In this document: piece after piece, positions 35,581-44,496 of the stretch
How positions within the stretch are numbered: position 1 is the first letter of the stretch
Layout: each line of letters starts with the position of its first letter
Position numbers and translations under genes: made by a program
Assembly (NCBI GenBank): GCA_965220285.1
Contig: OZ244818.1
Location: forward strand, 62,001 to 126,000
Direction of reading: 5' to 3'
Origin: Bin5 sp009843665
GTDB lineage: Bacteria; Chloroflexota; Anaerolineae; Caldilineales; Caldilineaceae
DNA length: 64,000 nucleotides
Notes under the pieces: generated by a model
Told to the model about the DNA's origin: nothing
Seen by the model: only the letters and a program-made list of their open reading frames with translations
Database searches by the model: none

Positions 35581-37320
35581 CTACTCTGCCGTGATCATGT
35601 AGACTACGCCATTGGGGTAGCCAGTCACGTATAAGTTGCCCTCTTCATCCTCTCCGACGCTGCTGACCGGGACAGAAGCTTTGAGGACTAAATCGCTCTG
35701 CCAAGCGTCGCGGCCGGCCTGATCGGGGCCAGTGCTGCCGGTCAATTCCGACTTACTGAGGCTCCAGATGTCGCCGCGGCAGAAGTCGGCGAAGAGAAAA
35801 CGGTTTTTCAGGTGGGGCATCCGGCTGCCGCGATAGACGATGCCGCCTACTATTGCACAGCCGTGCGTGTGATCGTATTCGGCTACTGGCGGGACGAAAA
35901 TTCCGGCCTGGCGACAGGGAACAGGCAGATTTTCAAACCTGGGGCAGCGGGTACCCTCGATCGTGGGCCATCCATAGTTTTCGCCGCCGTTGCTGGCGGC
36001 CGGCTGGAAGTTGAGTTCCTCGCGATCGTTGTGCCCCGCATCCGGGATGTAGAAATCTCCTGACTGTTGGTCGAAGGCGAAGCCCCAAGGGTTTCTCAGC
36101 CCTAACGCCCAGATTTCGGCGCGGAAGCCATCGTCGGCGACGAAGGGGTTGCTGGCGGGGATCGCATAGGGATGGACACCTGACTCCACATCGATCCGCA
36201 GTATTTTTCCAAGCAGAAGTTTCGGGTCCTGCGGGAAGGGAGCAGGGTGACCGTCGCTGCCCCCGTCGCCCGTACCGATGTACAAGTAGCCGTCTTTTGG
36301 ACCAAATGCTAGTCGACCTCCGTTATGGACAAAGTGCGGCTGATCGATGGTGAGAAGAATTTCCTCACTGCCCGGATCGGCGACGTCGAGGTTGTTGGTC
36401 ATGGTAAAGCGGCTGATGACGGTGTCGTCATTGGTATCCGAATAGCTCAGATAGAATTGCTGGCCGGCCTGGAAAGATGGAGGAAAGGCGACATTGAAGA
36501 GACCCCGCTCCTCGCAGCAGTTGACTCGGTCCGTGATATCCAGGAAAAGGGTCTCGTTGGGGACTCCGTCTTTGACGATCGTGATGCGCCCCTGCTGCTC
36601 CACGACAAAGATACGGCCGCTACCGTCGCCGGCGTGGGTGATCTGAACGGGCAGCACCAACTGGTCCAGGACTTTCTCGAGCCGCAACTGCGGGGCGTTG
36701 ACATTTTCATCTTCGGCAGAGAGAGGCCGGCCGAAGATTCTCACTTCTCGCCACGCGACCCAACTCGGGCTCTCCAGGGTTTGGACAAGGATCTCCCTGA
36801 CCGGCCGCGGGGGGTTGATGTCGAGGGTTAGCGTCTGCCCATCTTCAGTGAACAGGTCACTGAACTGCATGAATCGCGTGCGGACGCCGGAACCGTTGTC
36901 CAGCCAGAGGAAGTGCGTTGTGGGCCCGGCGGGGGTCTGCGCGATGACCAGGTCAATCCTCTCTACAAGGTAGAGGTCGTCGAGGGCTATTGAAATCCAC
37001 TGTGCGGGATGGTCCTGGGCACTCCAGACCGTGTCGGGATCGCCATCGATTGCGTTTTGGACCGATTCATCCCCGGAGGAGGCGTGTGCGGTTCCGTGGA
37101 GGGCGACATTGGGACTCAGAGGGTCCGGCGGCGGAGCATTGGTGGGAGTCGGCGCCGGTGTCGGGGTTGACGGAGGAGTCGTTACGGGGGTTGCCGTCTG
37201 GGCGGGTGTCGGTGTAACGGGCTCTGCTTCAGCGGGACTTTCCGGCCCCGATCGAGATGCGCAGGATGTCGAGACTGTTAGAAACAGTAGCAGGCCTGCC
37301 AGGGTGACTGCGTTTCTCAT
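35581..37320 (-). CDS. discoidin-GSDH lipoprotein 2
   Basis: A 579-residue paralogue of the previous gene, with signal and lipobox (LLLFLTVSTSCAS) and a long Pro/Thr linker (TPAQTATPVTTPPSTPTPAP) that would hold the domains away from the membrane. The discoidin domain reads TVWSAQDHPAQWISIALDDL and SPSWVAWREVRIFG. The GSDH propeller has HNGGRLAFGPKDGYLYIGTG and LGLRNPWGFAFD. The vicinal pair is NCCEERG. No good Shine-Dalgarno precedes the ATG at 37320. It lies 117 bases upstream of lipoprotein 1 and 115 bases downstream of the double-unit gene, all on one strand. Confidence 0.88.
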   Translation of the reverse strand: MRNAVTLAGLLLFLTVSTSCASRSGPESPAEAEPVTPTPAQTATPVTTPPSTPTPAPTPTNAPPPDPLSPNVALHGTAHASSGDESVQNAIDGDPDTVWSAQDHPAQWISIALDDLYLVERIDLVIAQTPAGPTTHFLWLDNGSGVRTRFMQFSDLFTEDGQTLTLDINPPRPVREILVQTLESPSWVAWREVRIFGRPLSAEDENVNAPQLRLEKVLDQLVLPVQITHAGDGSGRIFVVEQQGRITIVKDGVPNETLFLDITDRVNCCEERGLFNVAFPPSFQAGQQFYLSYSDTNDDTVISRFTMTNNLDVADPGSEEILLTIDQPHFVHNGGRLAFGPKDGYLYIGTGDGGSDGHPAPFPQDPKLLLGKILRIDVESGVHPYAIPASNPFVADDGFRAEIWALGLRNPWGFAFDQQSGDFYIPDAGHNDREELNFQPAASNGGENYGWPTIEGTRCPRFENLPVPCRQAGIFVPPVAEYDHTHGCAIVGGIVYRGSRMPHLKNRFLFADFCRGDIWSLSKSELTGSTGPDQAGRDAWQSDLVLKASVPVSSVGEDEEGNLYVTGYPNGVVYMITAE

Positions 37321-37435
37321 AGGGGGCTCATTCGATGGGACATGCTGGCGGTGTCGATGGCCGGACGGCTTAGCTGAAGACAGTTGAAAAGGCTCAACTG
37401 ATTGGACGAGACGACCAGACGAGCATTGCGGCGGA

Positions 37436-40400
37436 TCATCTCGAAGTGATCATGTAGATTGTACCATCCTGGTAACCGGCGGCGTAGACGTTGCCTTGTT
37501 CGTCTTCGCCAATGCTGCTGACTGGAAAGCCGGCGTTCGCAAGGAGCGCGCTCTGCCATGTCAGTTCAGCCGTGCCTGTTGATGTGTCGATGGTTCGCCT
37601 GAGTCCCCAGATGTCACCGCGGCAGAAGTCGGCGAAGAGGAAGAGGCCGCGCAAGGCGGGTACGGCGGCCCCCCTGTAGACCGCACCTCCGACGACGGCG
37701 CAGCCCTGGGCGTGATCGTATTCAGCGACGGGGGAAGTGAGACCCTCGGCGTTGCAGATGAGGGAGTCATGCTCGAAACAGATGTTACCTTCCATCACGG
37801 CCCAGCCGAAATTCCTTCCCGCTGCGCCGCTCGCGGGCTGATAGTTTACCTCTTCGCGCATGCTGCCCCCCACATCGGGAATGAAGAGATCGCCAGTTTC
37901 GCGATCGAAGGCAAAGCCCCACGGATTACGGAGGCCCAAGGCCCAGATTTCCTGGCGATAACCTTCTTCGTGGGCGAATGGATTGTCGACGGGGACAGTA
38001 TAGGGCCTGCTGCCGGATTCGACATCGACTCGCAGGATCTTTCCGAGTAGTGTGTCCGGTCTCTGCGCCATGTTATCGGGATCGCGGAAGGTGCCACCGT
38101 CGCCACTGCCGACGTAGAGATAGCCGTCAAGGGGTCCGAAAGCGAGGTGGCCGCCATTGTGGACCTTGTAGGGCTGGTCGAGTTTCAAGAGGACTTCCTC
38201 GGAGTCTCGGATTGCCCTGTCGGAGTGGTCTGACGTCCTGAAGCGGCTGACGATTGTATCGCCGTCCAGGTTTGAGTAGCTGACGTAAAACTGCTGGGTT
38301 TCGGCATAGGATGGGGGAAATGCGAGGCCAAAGAGGCCTTGTTCGCCACAGCAGGCGATGCGTTCCGTAATGTCGAGAAAGGGGGTTTCGAGAAGGCGAC
38401 CTTCTTTCAGGATTCGAATCCGACCTTTTTGCTCGGCTACGAAAATGCGGCCACTGCCGTCCCCAGCGTGCGTAATCAGGACTGGAAATTCGAGACCAGA
38501 AACGGTCTCGACGAGTCGCACCTGAGGCATCGGGCTTGCCGCCTGCAAGTAGGCAGCGGAGGAGCCAAAGACTCTGACTTCCTGCCAGGCGACGTCATCC
38601 TGACCTTGCAGAGAGAGCAGCATCACTTCGTTGGCTACCTGAGGCGGCTCAATGGGGACGGCCAATGAGCGACCGTTACCGGGCCGGACCTGGTTGAAAC
38701 GTTTGAAAAGAGTACGGGTCCCGGATCCGTTGCCCAGCCAAAGCTCAAGTGTTGCCGGCCCGCCGGCGTCGTGTGGAAAAACCAGTTCAACCTTATCGAT
38801 CAAGTAGAGGTCGTCCAAGAGGACCGAGAACCAGTGAGGCGGCGGGCTTTCGGCTTCCCATCCGGTGCCGGGATCTCCGTCGGTGGCAAGTTCAATTGCG
38901 TCGACATGGGTAGATGCCCGACCCGATCCGCGCAGGGCGACGTTTTCGCGGGCCCCCTCGCCGTTTGCCGTGGAATCGGGTCTCTCGGTCAGCTGATAGA
39001 GGACGCCATCGTCGAAGCTGGTGACATAGAGGCGGCCGACTTCGTCGCGGCCGATGCTACTGATCGAAATTGGCACGTTCATCAGGAGCGTACTGTTCCA
39101 TCCGGCTCCCCTGAGGGGGTCGGGTCGCTTCAGACCCCAAATGCGGCCACTGCAGAAGTCGGCAAAAACAAAGAGCCCCTGCAGGTCGGGGGAGCCAGGC
39201 CCGCGGTAAACGGCGCCGCCGGAGATAGCGCAGCCCTGCGAGTGGTCATATTCGGCGACCGGGAGCGTGAGGGATTCGGCGGTGCAGGGCACGACGAAGT
39301 TATCGAAACAGAGGTTTGCCTCCATTTTGAACCAGCCATAGTCTTCGCCTCCCGGGCTGGACGCGGGCTGGAAACTTACCTCTTCGCGACGGCGGTGCCC
39401 CGAATCGGGGATGAAGAGATCCCCGGTCTCGTTGTCAAAGGCGAAGTTGCCGGGATTTCGCAGGCCCAGTGCCCAGATTTCACCGCGGAAACCGCTGGTG
39501 TGGGCAAAGGGGTTGGAGTCGGGGATACTGTATGGCTGCGCGCCGGACTCTACGTCTATGCGAAGGAGCTTGCTCAGCAGAGTGTCATGATCCAGTGCGG
39601 GGTTCTCGGGATAGCTAAAGGAGCCTCCATCGCCGCTGGAAATGTAGAGATAGCCGTCGCGCGGGCCAAATGCCAGATGGCCGCCGTTGTGATGTTCGGC
39701 AGGTTGCTCGATGGTGAGGACGATTTCTTCACTATCGGGGTCTGCCCGGTCGGTATTCGGGGAGGTGCGGAAGCGGCTGATGACGGTATGGCCGTCGAGG
39801 TTGGTATAGCCGACGTAGAAATGTCCGGGTGCGCCGGACGATGGGGGAAAGGCAATGTCGATCAGGCCCCGGTGCACGCAACAGCGGACGCGATCGGAGA
39901 TGTCGAGGAAAGGTGCGGTCAAGGCTGACCCGTTCCTGACGATGCGGATGCGACCCTTTTTTTCGGCTACGAAGAGGCGCCCGCTCCGGTCGTTGGCGTG
40001 TGTGACCTGAACCGGCATTTCCAGACCGGTTGCGATTGGTTGGAGAGTCAGTCGAGGCAATCCCAAGGAGGACAGCGGTTTAGTCACAGGAAAACCGAAC
40101 ACGCTGATCTCACGCCAGGCAACCCAACTGGGGCTGTCGAGGGTAAGAATGAAGACTTCGTCAACAACCTGTGGCGGATTGAGCTCTACGTCAAGCAGCT
40201 GGCCATCGTCCGTGTTTACATCGGAAAGCCTGGCGAAAAGGGTTCGACTTCCGGAACCGTTTCCCAGCCATACTTCGTGCGTCGTGGCACCGGCCGGCGC
40301 CTGTGTAACTTCCAGCTGGATGCGATTCACAAGATGCAGCCCATCAAGGGCAACAGAGAACCATTGTGGGGCCGGTTGCTGTGAACTCCAGACGGTGGAG

Positions 40401-40684
40401 GAGTCGCCGTCGGTCGCCAGATGCGCGGTAACGGCGTCAACGGTCAGGAGGCCGGCGGCATCTCTTGCCGAGGCAGTTGCGTAGCCCTGTAATGCTACGT
40501 TCTCTCCCTTGGGAGGGGACGCGAAAGGGGAGGCCTTCCAGGCCGATGCGGGTGAGACTGTGAGGTTGAGGCTGGCTATCGAGGCTGGTGTTCCGGCGGC
40601 CGGTGGGGCCTGCGAGGCTGATTCACAGGCCGAAGCAATCAGGGCGGACAGTCCCAGAACCAGGAGGCCGATGATTCTCTTCAT
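37436..40684 (-). CDS. double discoidin-GSDH lipoprotein 3 (two tandem units)
   Basis: A 1082-residue protein with lipoprotein signal (LLVLGLSALIASAC) and two full discoidin + GSDH units. Unit 1 (about 60-565) has SPSWVAWREISVFG, VRCCVHRG, HNGGHLAFGPRDGYLYIS and LGLRNPGNFAFD. Unit 2 (about 585-1080) has DDVAWQEVRVFG, IACCGEQG, HNGGHLAFGPLDGYLYVG and LGLRNPWGFAFD. A short linker (RPDSTANGEGARENVALRG) joins them. Unit 1 departs from the others at LRNPGNF and CCVHRG, so its activity may differ. The fusion most simply reflects loss of a stop between two adjacent paralogues. Confidence 0.87.
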   Translation of the reverse strand: MKRIIGLLVLGLSALIASACESASQAPPAAGTPASIASLNLTVSPASAWKASPFASPPKGENVALQGYATASARDAAGLLTVDAVTAHLATDGDSSTVWSSQQPAPQWFSVALDGLHLVNRIQLEVTQAPAGATTHEVWLGNGSGSRTLFARLSDVNTDDGQLLDVELNPPQVVDEVFILTLDSPSWVAWREISVFGFPVTKPLSSLGLPRLTLQPIATGLEMPVQVTHANDRSGRLFVAEKKGRIRIVRNGSALTAPFLDISDRVRCCVHRGLIDIAFPPSSGAPGHFYVGYTNLDGHTVISRFRTSPNTDRADPDSEEIVLTIEQPAEHHNGGHLAFGPRDGYLYISSGDGGSFSYPENPALDHDTLLSKLLRIDVESGAQPYSIPDSNPFAHTSGFRGEIWALGLRNPGNFAFDNETGDLFIPDSGHRRREEVSFQPASSPGGEDYGWFKMEANLCFDNFVVPCTAESLTLPVAEYDHSQGCAISGGAVYRGPGSPDLQGLFVFADFCSGRIWGLKRPDPLRGAGWNSTLLMNVPISISSIGRDEVGRLYVTSFDDGVLYQLTERPDSTANGEGARENVALRGSGRASTHVDAIELATDGDPGTGWEAESPPPHWFSVLLDDLYLIDKVELVFPHDAGGPATLELWLGNGSGTRTLFKRFNQVRPGNGRSLAVPIEPPQVANEVMLLSLQGQDDVAWQEVRVFGSSAAYLQAASPMPQVRLVETVSGLEFPVLITHAGDGSGRIFVAEQKGRIRILKEGRLLETPFLDITERIACCGEQGLFGLAFPPSYAETQQFYVSYSNLDGDTIVSRFRTSDHSDRAIRDSEEVLLKLDQPYKVHNGGHLAFGPLDGYLYVGSGDGGTFRDPDNMAQRPDTLLGKILRVDVESGSRPYTVPVDNPFAHEEGYRQEIWALGLRNPWGFAFDRETGDLFIPDVGGSMREEVNYQPASGAAGRNFGWAVMEGNICFEHDSLICNAEGLTSPVAEYDHAQGCAVVGGAVYRGAAVPALRGLFLFADFCRGDIWGLRRTIDTSTGTAELTWQSALLANAGFPVSSIGEDEQGNVYAAGYQDGTIYMITSR

Positions 40685-40779
40685 GGAGCTAATTCATTTG
40701 GTCTCGTTCGGAGCGGAACTGGGCTTCCCCTTCGATACTGTGCGGGATTCCGGAAGCAGAAGGCGAATCGGAATTCCGG

Positions 40780-42567
40780 CTATTTTAGTGCAAGCGTGTA
40801 GACGGCACCATCCTCTATCACGTGGATTGTAAAGTAAACGTTGCCCTCTTCGTCTGCGCCCACGCTACTGATTGGCATGCCGGCCGACGCCAACAGTTGA
40901 CTTCTCCAAATGGACGTTTTCCCCCGGGTTGCAGATTCTTCAGAGCGCTGGATGGCCCAGATGAGACTCGTGCAGAAGTCGGCGACGATGAAGGCGCCTT
41001 GGAGGCCAGTGAGAGTCTGTCCGGCGTAGACGGCCCCACCTACGATAGCGCACCCCCTGGTGTGGTCATAGTCGGCGACAGGGAGGACAAGGTCCTGGGC
41101 GCTGCAGTTGAGGACGTCATGTTCGAAGCAGATGCTGCCTTCCATAACGGGCCAGCCATAGTTCTGACCGCCGTCAGCGCCGGCAGGCTGAAAGTTGACC
41201 TCCTCGCGCTTGAAATTGCCGGTGTCGGGTAGATAGAGGTCGCCGCTCTGCCTTTCGAAGGCGAATCCCCAGGGGTTTCGAAGGCCCAGTGCCCAGATCT
41301 CCGGGCGGTGATCGTCGTCCTGTACAAAGGGATTGTCTGCGGGCACGCTGTAAGGGGTTGTGCCAGACTCGACGTCGATGCGGAGGAGCTTGCCCAACAG
41401 GGTATCGGTCGTCTGTCCTCTGTTCAGGGGGTCGCGAGGGAGTCCTCCGTCACCGCTACCGATGTAGAGGTAACCGTCCCGGGGACCGAATTCGAGGTGA
41501 CCGCCGTTGTGGTTCTCGTGGGGCTGGTCGATGGTAAGGAGAATCTCCTCGCTATTTTCGTCGGCAAGATTGGGGTCTTCGGTGATGGCAAATCTGCTAA
41601 TCGTGGTGTCGCCCTTGCTATTTGTGTAACTCACGTAGAAGTGGCCGGATTCGGGATAGGACGGTGGGAATGCCAAGCCGAACATGCCGCGCTCGCCCAC
41701 GCAGCAGTTTACTCGTTCCGAGATATCGAGGAAGGGCGCTTCGTCAATTGCGCCTTCGTGGAGTATGCGAATGCGGCCCGGCAGTTCAACAACGAAGATG
41801 CGCCCGCTGTTGTCACCGGCGTGGGTTACGCGGACTGGGTAGTTCAGCCCAGTTGCCACTTGGGCGACCGCATAAGGAGGCGCCTCTTCTTCTACGATGG
41901 AGTCGTCCGGTTGGACGCCGAAGACGCGGAAATCGCGCCATGCGACCCAACTTGGACTGTGGAGGGTCAGAATCAGGACTTCGTTGACCGACTGAGGGGG
42001 GTCTATCGGGACGGCAAGGACCTGGCCATCCTCTGAGTGGACATCCTCAAGACGCGTGTAGAAGGTGCGCAGGCCTGAGCCGTGTCCCAGCCAGATTTCA
42101 TGGGTTGTGGGACCGGGCGGGGCTTGCGTGACGACCAGTTCTACTCTGTCAACCAGATAGTGTTGATCCAATCGGATCGAATACCATTGCGGTGCCGGTT
42201 GTTTCGAGCTCCAGATAGTCTCCGGGTCGCCGTCGATTGCCAGGTAGGCTTCCTCATCTTCAACAAGATGGCCTTCATCTCCTCTGATGAAGGCGAGCCC
42301 TGATGCCAGGGGCGCGATATTCTCGCCAATGGGTGGGCCGTGCTTTGCCGGTGAGTATGGCGGTTTGGCTGGAGACAATGAGATGGTGAGCCGTGCGCCA
42401 CCTAAGGCAGGGGCAGAGGCGGCGACGTCGGTTTGACCGTTCTCCCTACCTGATGAGCAAGCGATTGCGAGCAGGGCAAACAGAACCATTGTCATGGCTC
42501 GGCAGACGACGACATGTGTGTGTGTCAGATGATTTGTCCGTACGCGTGCAGAATAATTCACATTCAT
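40780..42567 (-). CDS. discoidin-GSDH lipoprotein 4
   Basis: A protein of about 595 residues. The open frame extends to 42693, but the stretch before 42567 is not signal-like and overlaps the previous gene. An even shorter start at 42495 sits closer to the lipoprotein signal (TMVLFALLAIACSS). None of the starts has a good ribosome binding site. The discoidin domain reads TIWSSKQPAPQWYSIRLDQH and SPSWVAWRDFRVFG. The GSDH part has VNCCVGERG, HNGGHLEFGPRDGYLYIGSG and LGLRNPWGFAFE. Start uncertain; product class firm. Confidence 0.83.
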   Translation of the reverse strand: MNVNYSARVRTNHLTHTHVVVCRAMTMVLFALLAIACSSGRENGQTDVAASAPALGGARLTISLSPAKPPYSPAKHGPPIGENIAPLASGLAFIRGDEGHLVEDEEAYLAIDGDPETIWSSKQPAPQWYSIRLDQHYLVDRVELVVTQAPPGPTTHEIWLGHGSGLRTFYTRLEDVHSEDGQVLAVPIDPPQSVNEVLILTLHSPSWVAWRDFRVFGVQPDDSIVEEEAPPYAVAQVATGLNYPVRVTHAGDNSGRIFVVELPGRIRILHEGAIDEAPFLDISERVNCCVGERGMFGLAFPPSYPESGHFYVSYTNSKGDTTISRFAITEDPNLADENSEEILLTIDQPHENHNGGHLEFGPRDGYLYIGSGDGGLPRDPLNRGQTTDTLLGKLLRIDVESGTTPYSVPADNPFVQDDDHRPEIWALGLRNPWGFAFERQSGDLYLPDTGNFKREEVNFQPAGADGGQNYGWPVMEGSICFEHDVLNCSAQDLVLPVADYDHTRGCAIVGGAVYAGQTLTGLQGAFIVADFCTSLIWAIQRSEESATRGKTSIWRSQLLASAGMPISSVGADEEGNVYFTIHVIEDGAVYTLALK

Positions 42568-42619
42568 GTCTTCGAGCCGTATGCCCTCAAGTCGATCAAG
42601 GGGGGAACTCCCCTGCGTC

Positions 42620-44383
42620 TTATTTCTGTTCAAGCAGATAGAGAACGCCGTCCTGGTAGCCGGTGGCATAGACGTTACCCTTTTCGTCTTCACCTATGCT
42701 GCTAATGGGGACACCTGCTTCGGCAACTAGCTCAGCTTGCCACATTTTGTCGTAGATTGGTTGGGGCCTTTTGAGGCCCCAGATGCGACCGCTACAGAAA
42801 TCGGCAAACAGGAACAGTCCTTGCAGATTGCGGCTGCCGCTGGCGCGATGGACTACGCCGCCCACGATGGCACAGCCATGAGAGCGATCGTATTCGGCCA
42901 CTGGCGAGTGCAGCTCGTCTTCAACCATGCCGCAGTGCCACAACTCAAAGCAGATTGTGCCTTCGCGGAGGAGCCAACCGTAGTTTTCTCCCCCCTGGCT
43001 GGAGGAGGGCTGAAAGTTGACCTCTTCGCGTTTTGTGTGGCCGGTGTCGGGAATGAACAGGTCACCCGTTCTTTTGTCGAATGCGAATCCCCAAGGATTG
43101 CGCAGCCCCATGGCCCAGATTTCGTCACGGAATCCGTCCACTGAGGTATAGGGATTGCCGGGGGGCACAGCGTACGGCCGCTGCGTACCAGTTACATCGA
43201 TTCGAAGAATTTTGCCCAACAGTGAATCAGGATTCTGGGCAGTGTCCTGATGCCAGAGACCGCCGTCGCCGCTTCCAATGTAGAGAAGCCCGTCTCTCGG
43301 CCCAAAAGCGAGCTGGCCTCCATTGTGAATCCTGCCCGGTTGGTGCAGGACCAGAAGCGTTTCTTCGCTTCGGGGTTCAACTCTCTCCGGTTCACCAGAT
43401 GCCGTAAAACGGCTGATCACCGTATCACCAGCCAGATTTGTGTAGCTCACGAAGAGGGCCCGATCTTCGGCAAAGGTAGGAGAGAAGGCCACATTTAACA
43501 TTCCCTGTTCCTGACAGCAACTCACGCGTTCAGAAATGTCCAAGTAGGGCTGATCATTGACGCTACCAGTCTCTATACTCCTGATGCGCCCCTGTTGCTC
43601 GACGACGAAGATACGACCGCTGCCGTCGCCAGCGTGGGTAACCTGGACTGGGAAGTTCAGCCCGTTCGCGATTCTTCTGGTTGCCAGTGGGGGCGGTTTC
43701 GGTTCCGAATCGGAGGCAGGAGGCTTGGTACCGAAGACGCGAAACTCGCGCCAGGCAACCCAACTTGTGCTGTGCGTGGTCAGAATCATCAGTTCGCTGG
43801 CCAGAAGAGGAGGTTCGATGTCCACGACCAAGGTTTGGCCGTCTTCAGTGTGGAGGTCGGAAAGTCTTCGGTAGAGCGTGCGAACTCCTGAGCCGTTTCC
43901 GATCCAAAGCTCATGCGTAGTGATGCCCGGAGGAAATTGGGTCACAACCATCTCCACCCTGTCAACTTCATACAGCTGATCAAGAATTATAGCGTACCAC
44001 TGTGGTGCAGAAAGACCGGAATTCCAAATGGTATCCGGATCGCCGTCGAGGGCCAGGTATGTCTGGTCATCGACCACTTGGCGTCCGCCATCACCTCTTT
44101 TGTAGAACAGGCCGTAGGCCTGAGCCGTGATGTTTTCTCCGAGAGGCGGGTGAATCTGTGGCGCTGCAGCTCTCGAACCTGATTGGGAAAGCGAAAGGGA
44201 GAGGCTTGCAATCGAGCTATGTGCAGCTGCCGGTGCAGTTTCGCCAGGGATGGAGCTTGATTCAGCCGGCTGGGAAACCGGCAGGCAGGCACCCATGGGC
44301 ACGAGAGAGAAAAAGAAGAGGATCAGCAAGGCGTTGGCTGGCTTCTGAGAGGTGTTTACCCTTCGCACTGACTCAGGTTGCAT
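42620..44383 (-). CDS. discoidin-GSDH lipoprotein 5
   Basis: A 587-residue protein with signal and lipobox ALLILFFFSLVPMGAC. The discoidin domain has TIWNSGLSAPQWYAIILDQL and TSWVAWREFRVFG. The GSDH propeller has VSCCQEQGMLNVAF, HNGGQLAFGPRDGLLYIGSG and MGLRNPWGFAFD. It is the first of the five array genes in transcription order, 113 bases after the DppC-like gene, so it may be co-transcribed with the importer. The six-cysteine pattern is kept, with a shifted fifth position (CFELWHCG). Confidence 0.88.
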   Translation of the reverse strand: MQPESVRRVNTSQKPANALLILFFFSLVPMGACLPVSQPAESSSIPGETAPAAAHSSIASLSLSLSQSGSRAAAPQIHPPLGENITAQAYGLFYKRGDGGRQVVDDQTYLALDGDPDTIWNSGLSAPQWYAIILDQLYEVDRVEMVVTQFPPGITTHELWIGNGSGVRTLYRRLSDLHTEDGQTLVVDIEPPLLASELMILTTHSTSWVAWREFRVFGTKPPASDSEPKPPPLATRRIANGLNFPVQVTHAGDGSGRIFVVEQQGRIRSIETGSVNDQPYLDISERVSCCQEQGMLNVAFSPTFAEDRALFVSYTNLAGDTVISRFTASGEPERVEPRSEETLLVLHQPGRIHNGGQLAFGPRDGLLYIGSGDGGLWHQDTAQNPDSLLGKILRIDVTGTQRPYAVPPGNPYTSVDGFRDEIWAMGLRNPWGFAFDKRTGDLFIPDTGHTKREEVNFQPSSSQGGENYGWLLREGTICFELWHCGMVEDELHSPVAEYDRSHGCAIVGGVVHRASGSRNLQGLFLFADFCSGRIWGLKRPQPIYDKMWQAELVAEAGVPISSIGEDEKGNVYATGYQDGVLYLLEQK

Positions 44384-44496
44384 CGGCCGGAGCTCGAATT
44401 ACAGTGCCACAACAGGACTGTTCACCAGCAGGGAATGATCGCCAGAGGGCTGAGGAGAGAGACCCATTGCGGTTTCGAGGGCCTTGGACAGATTTT

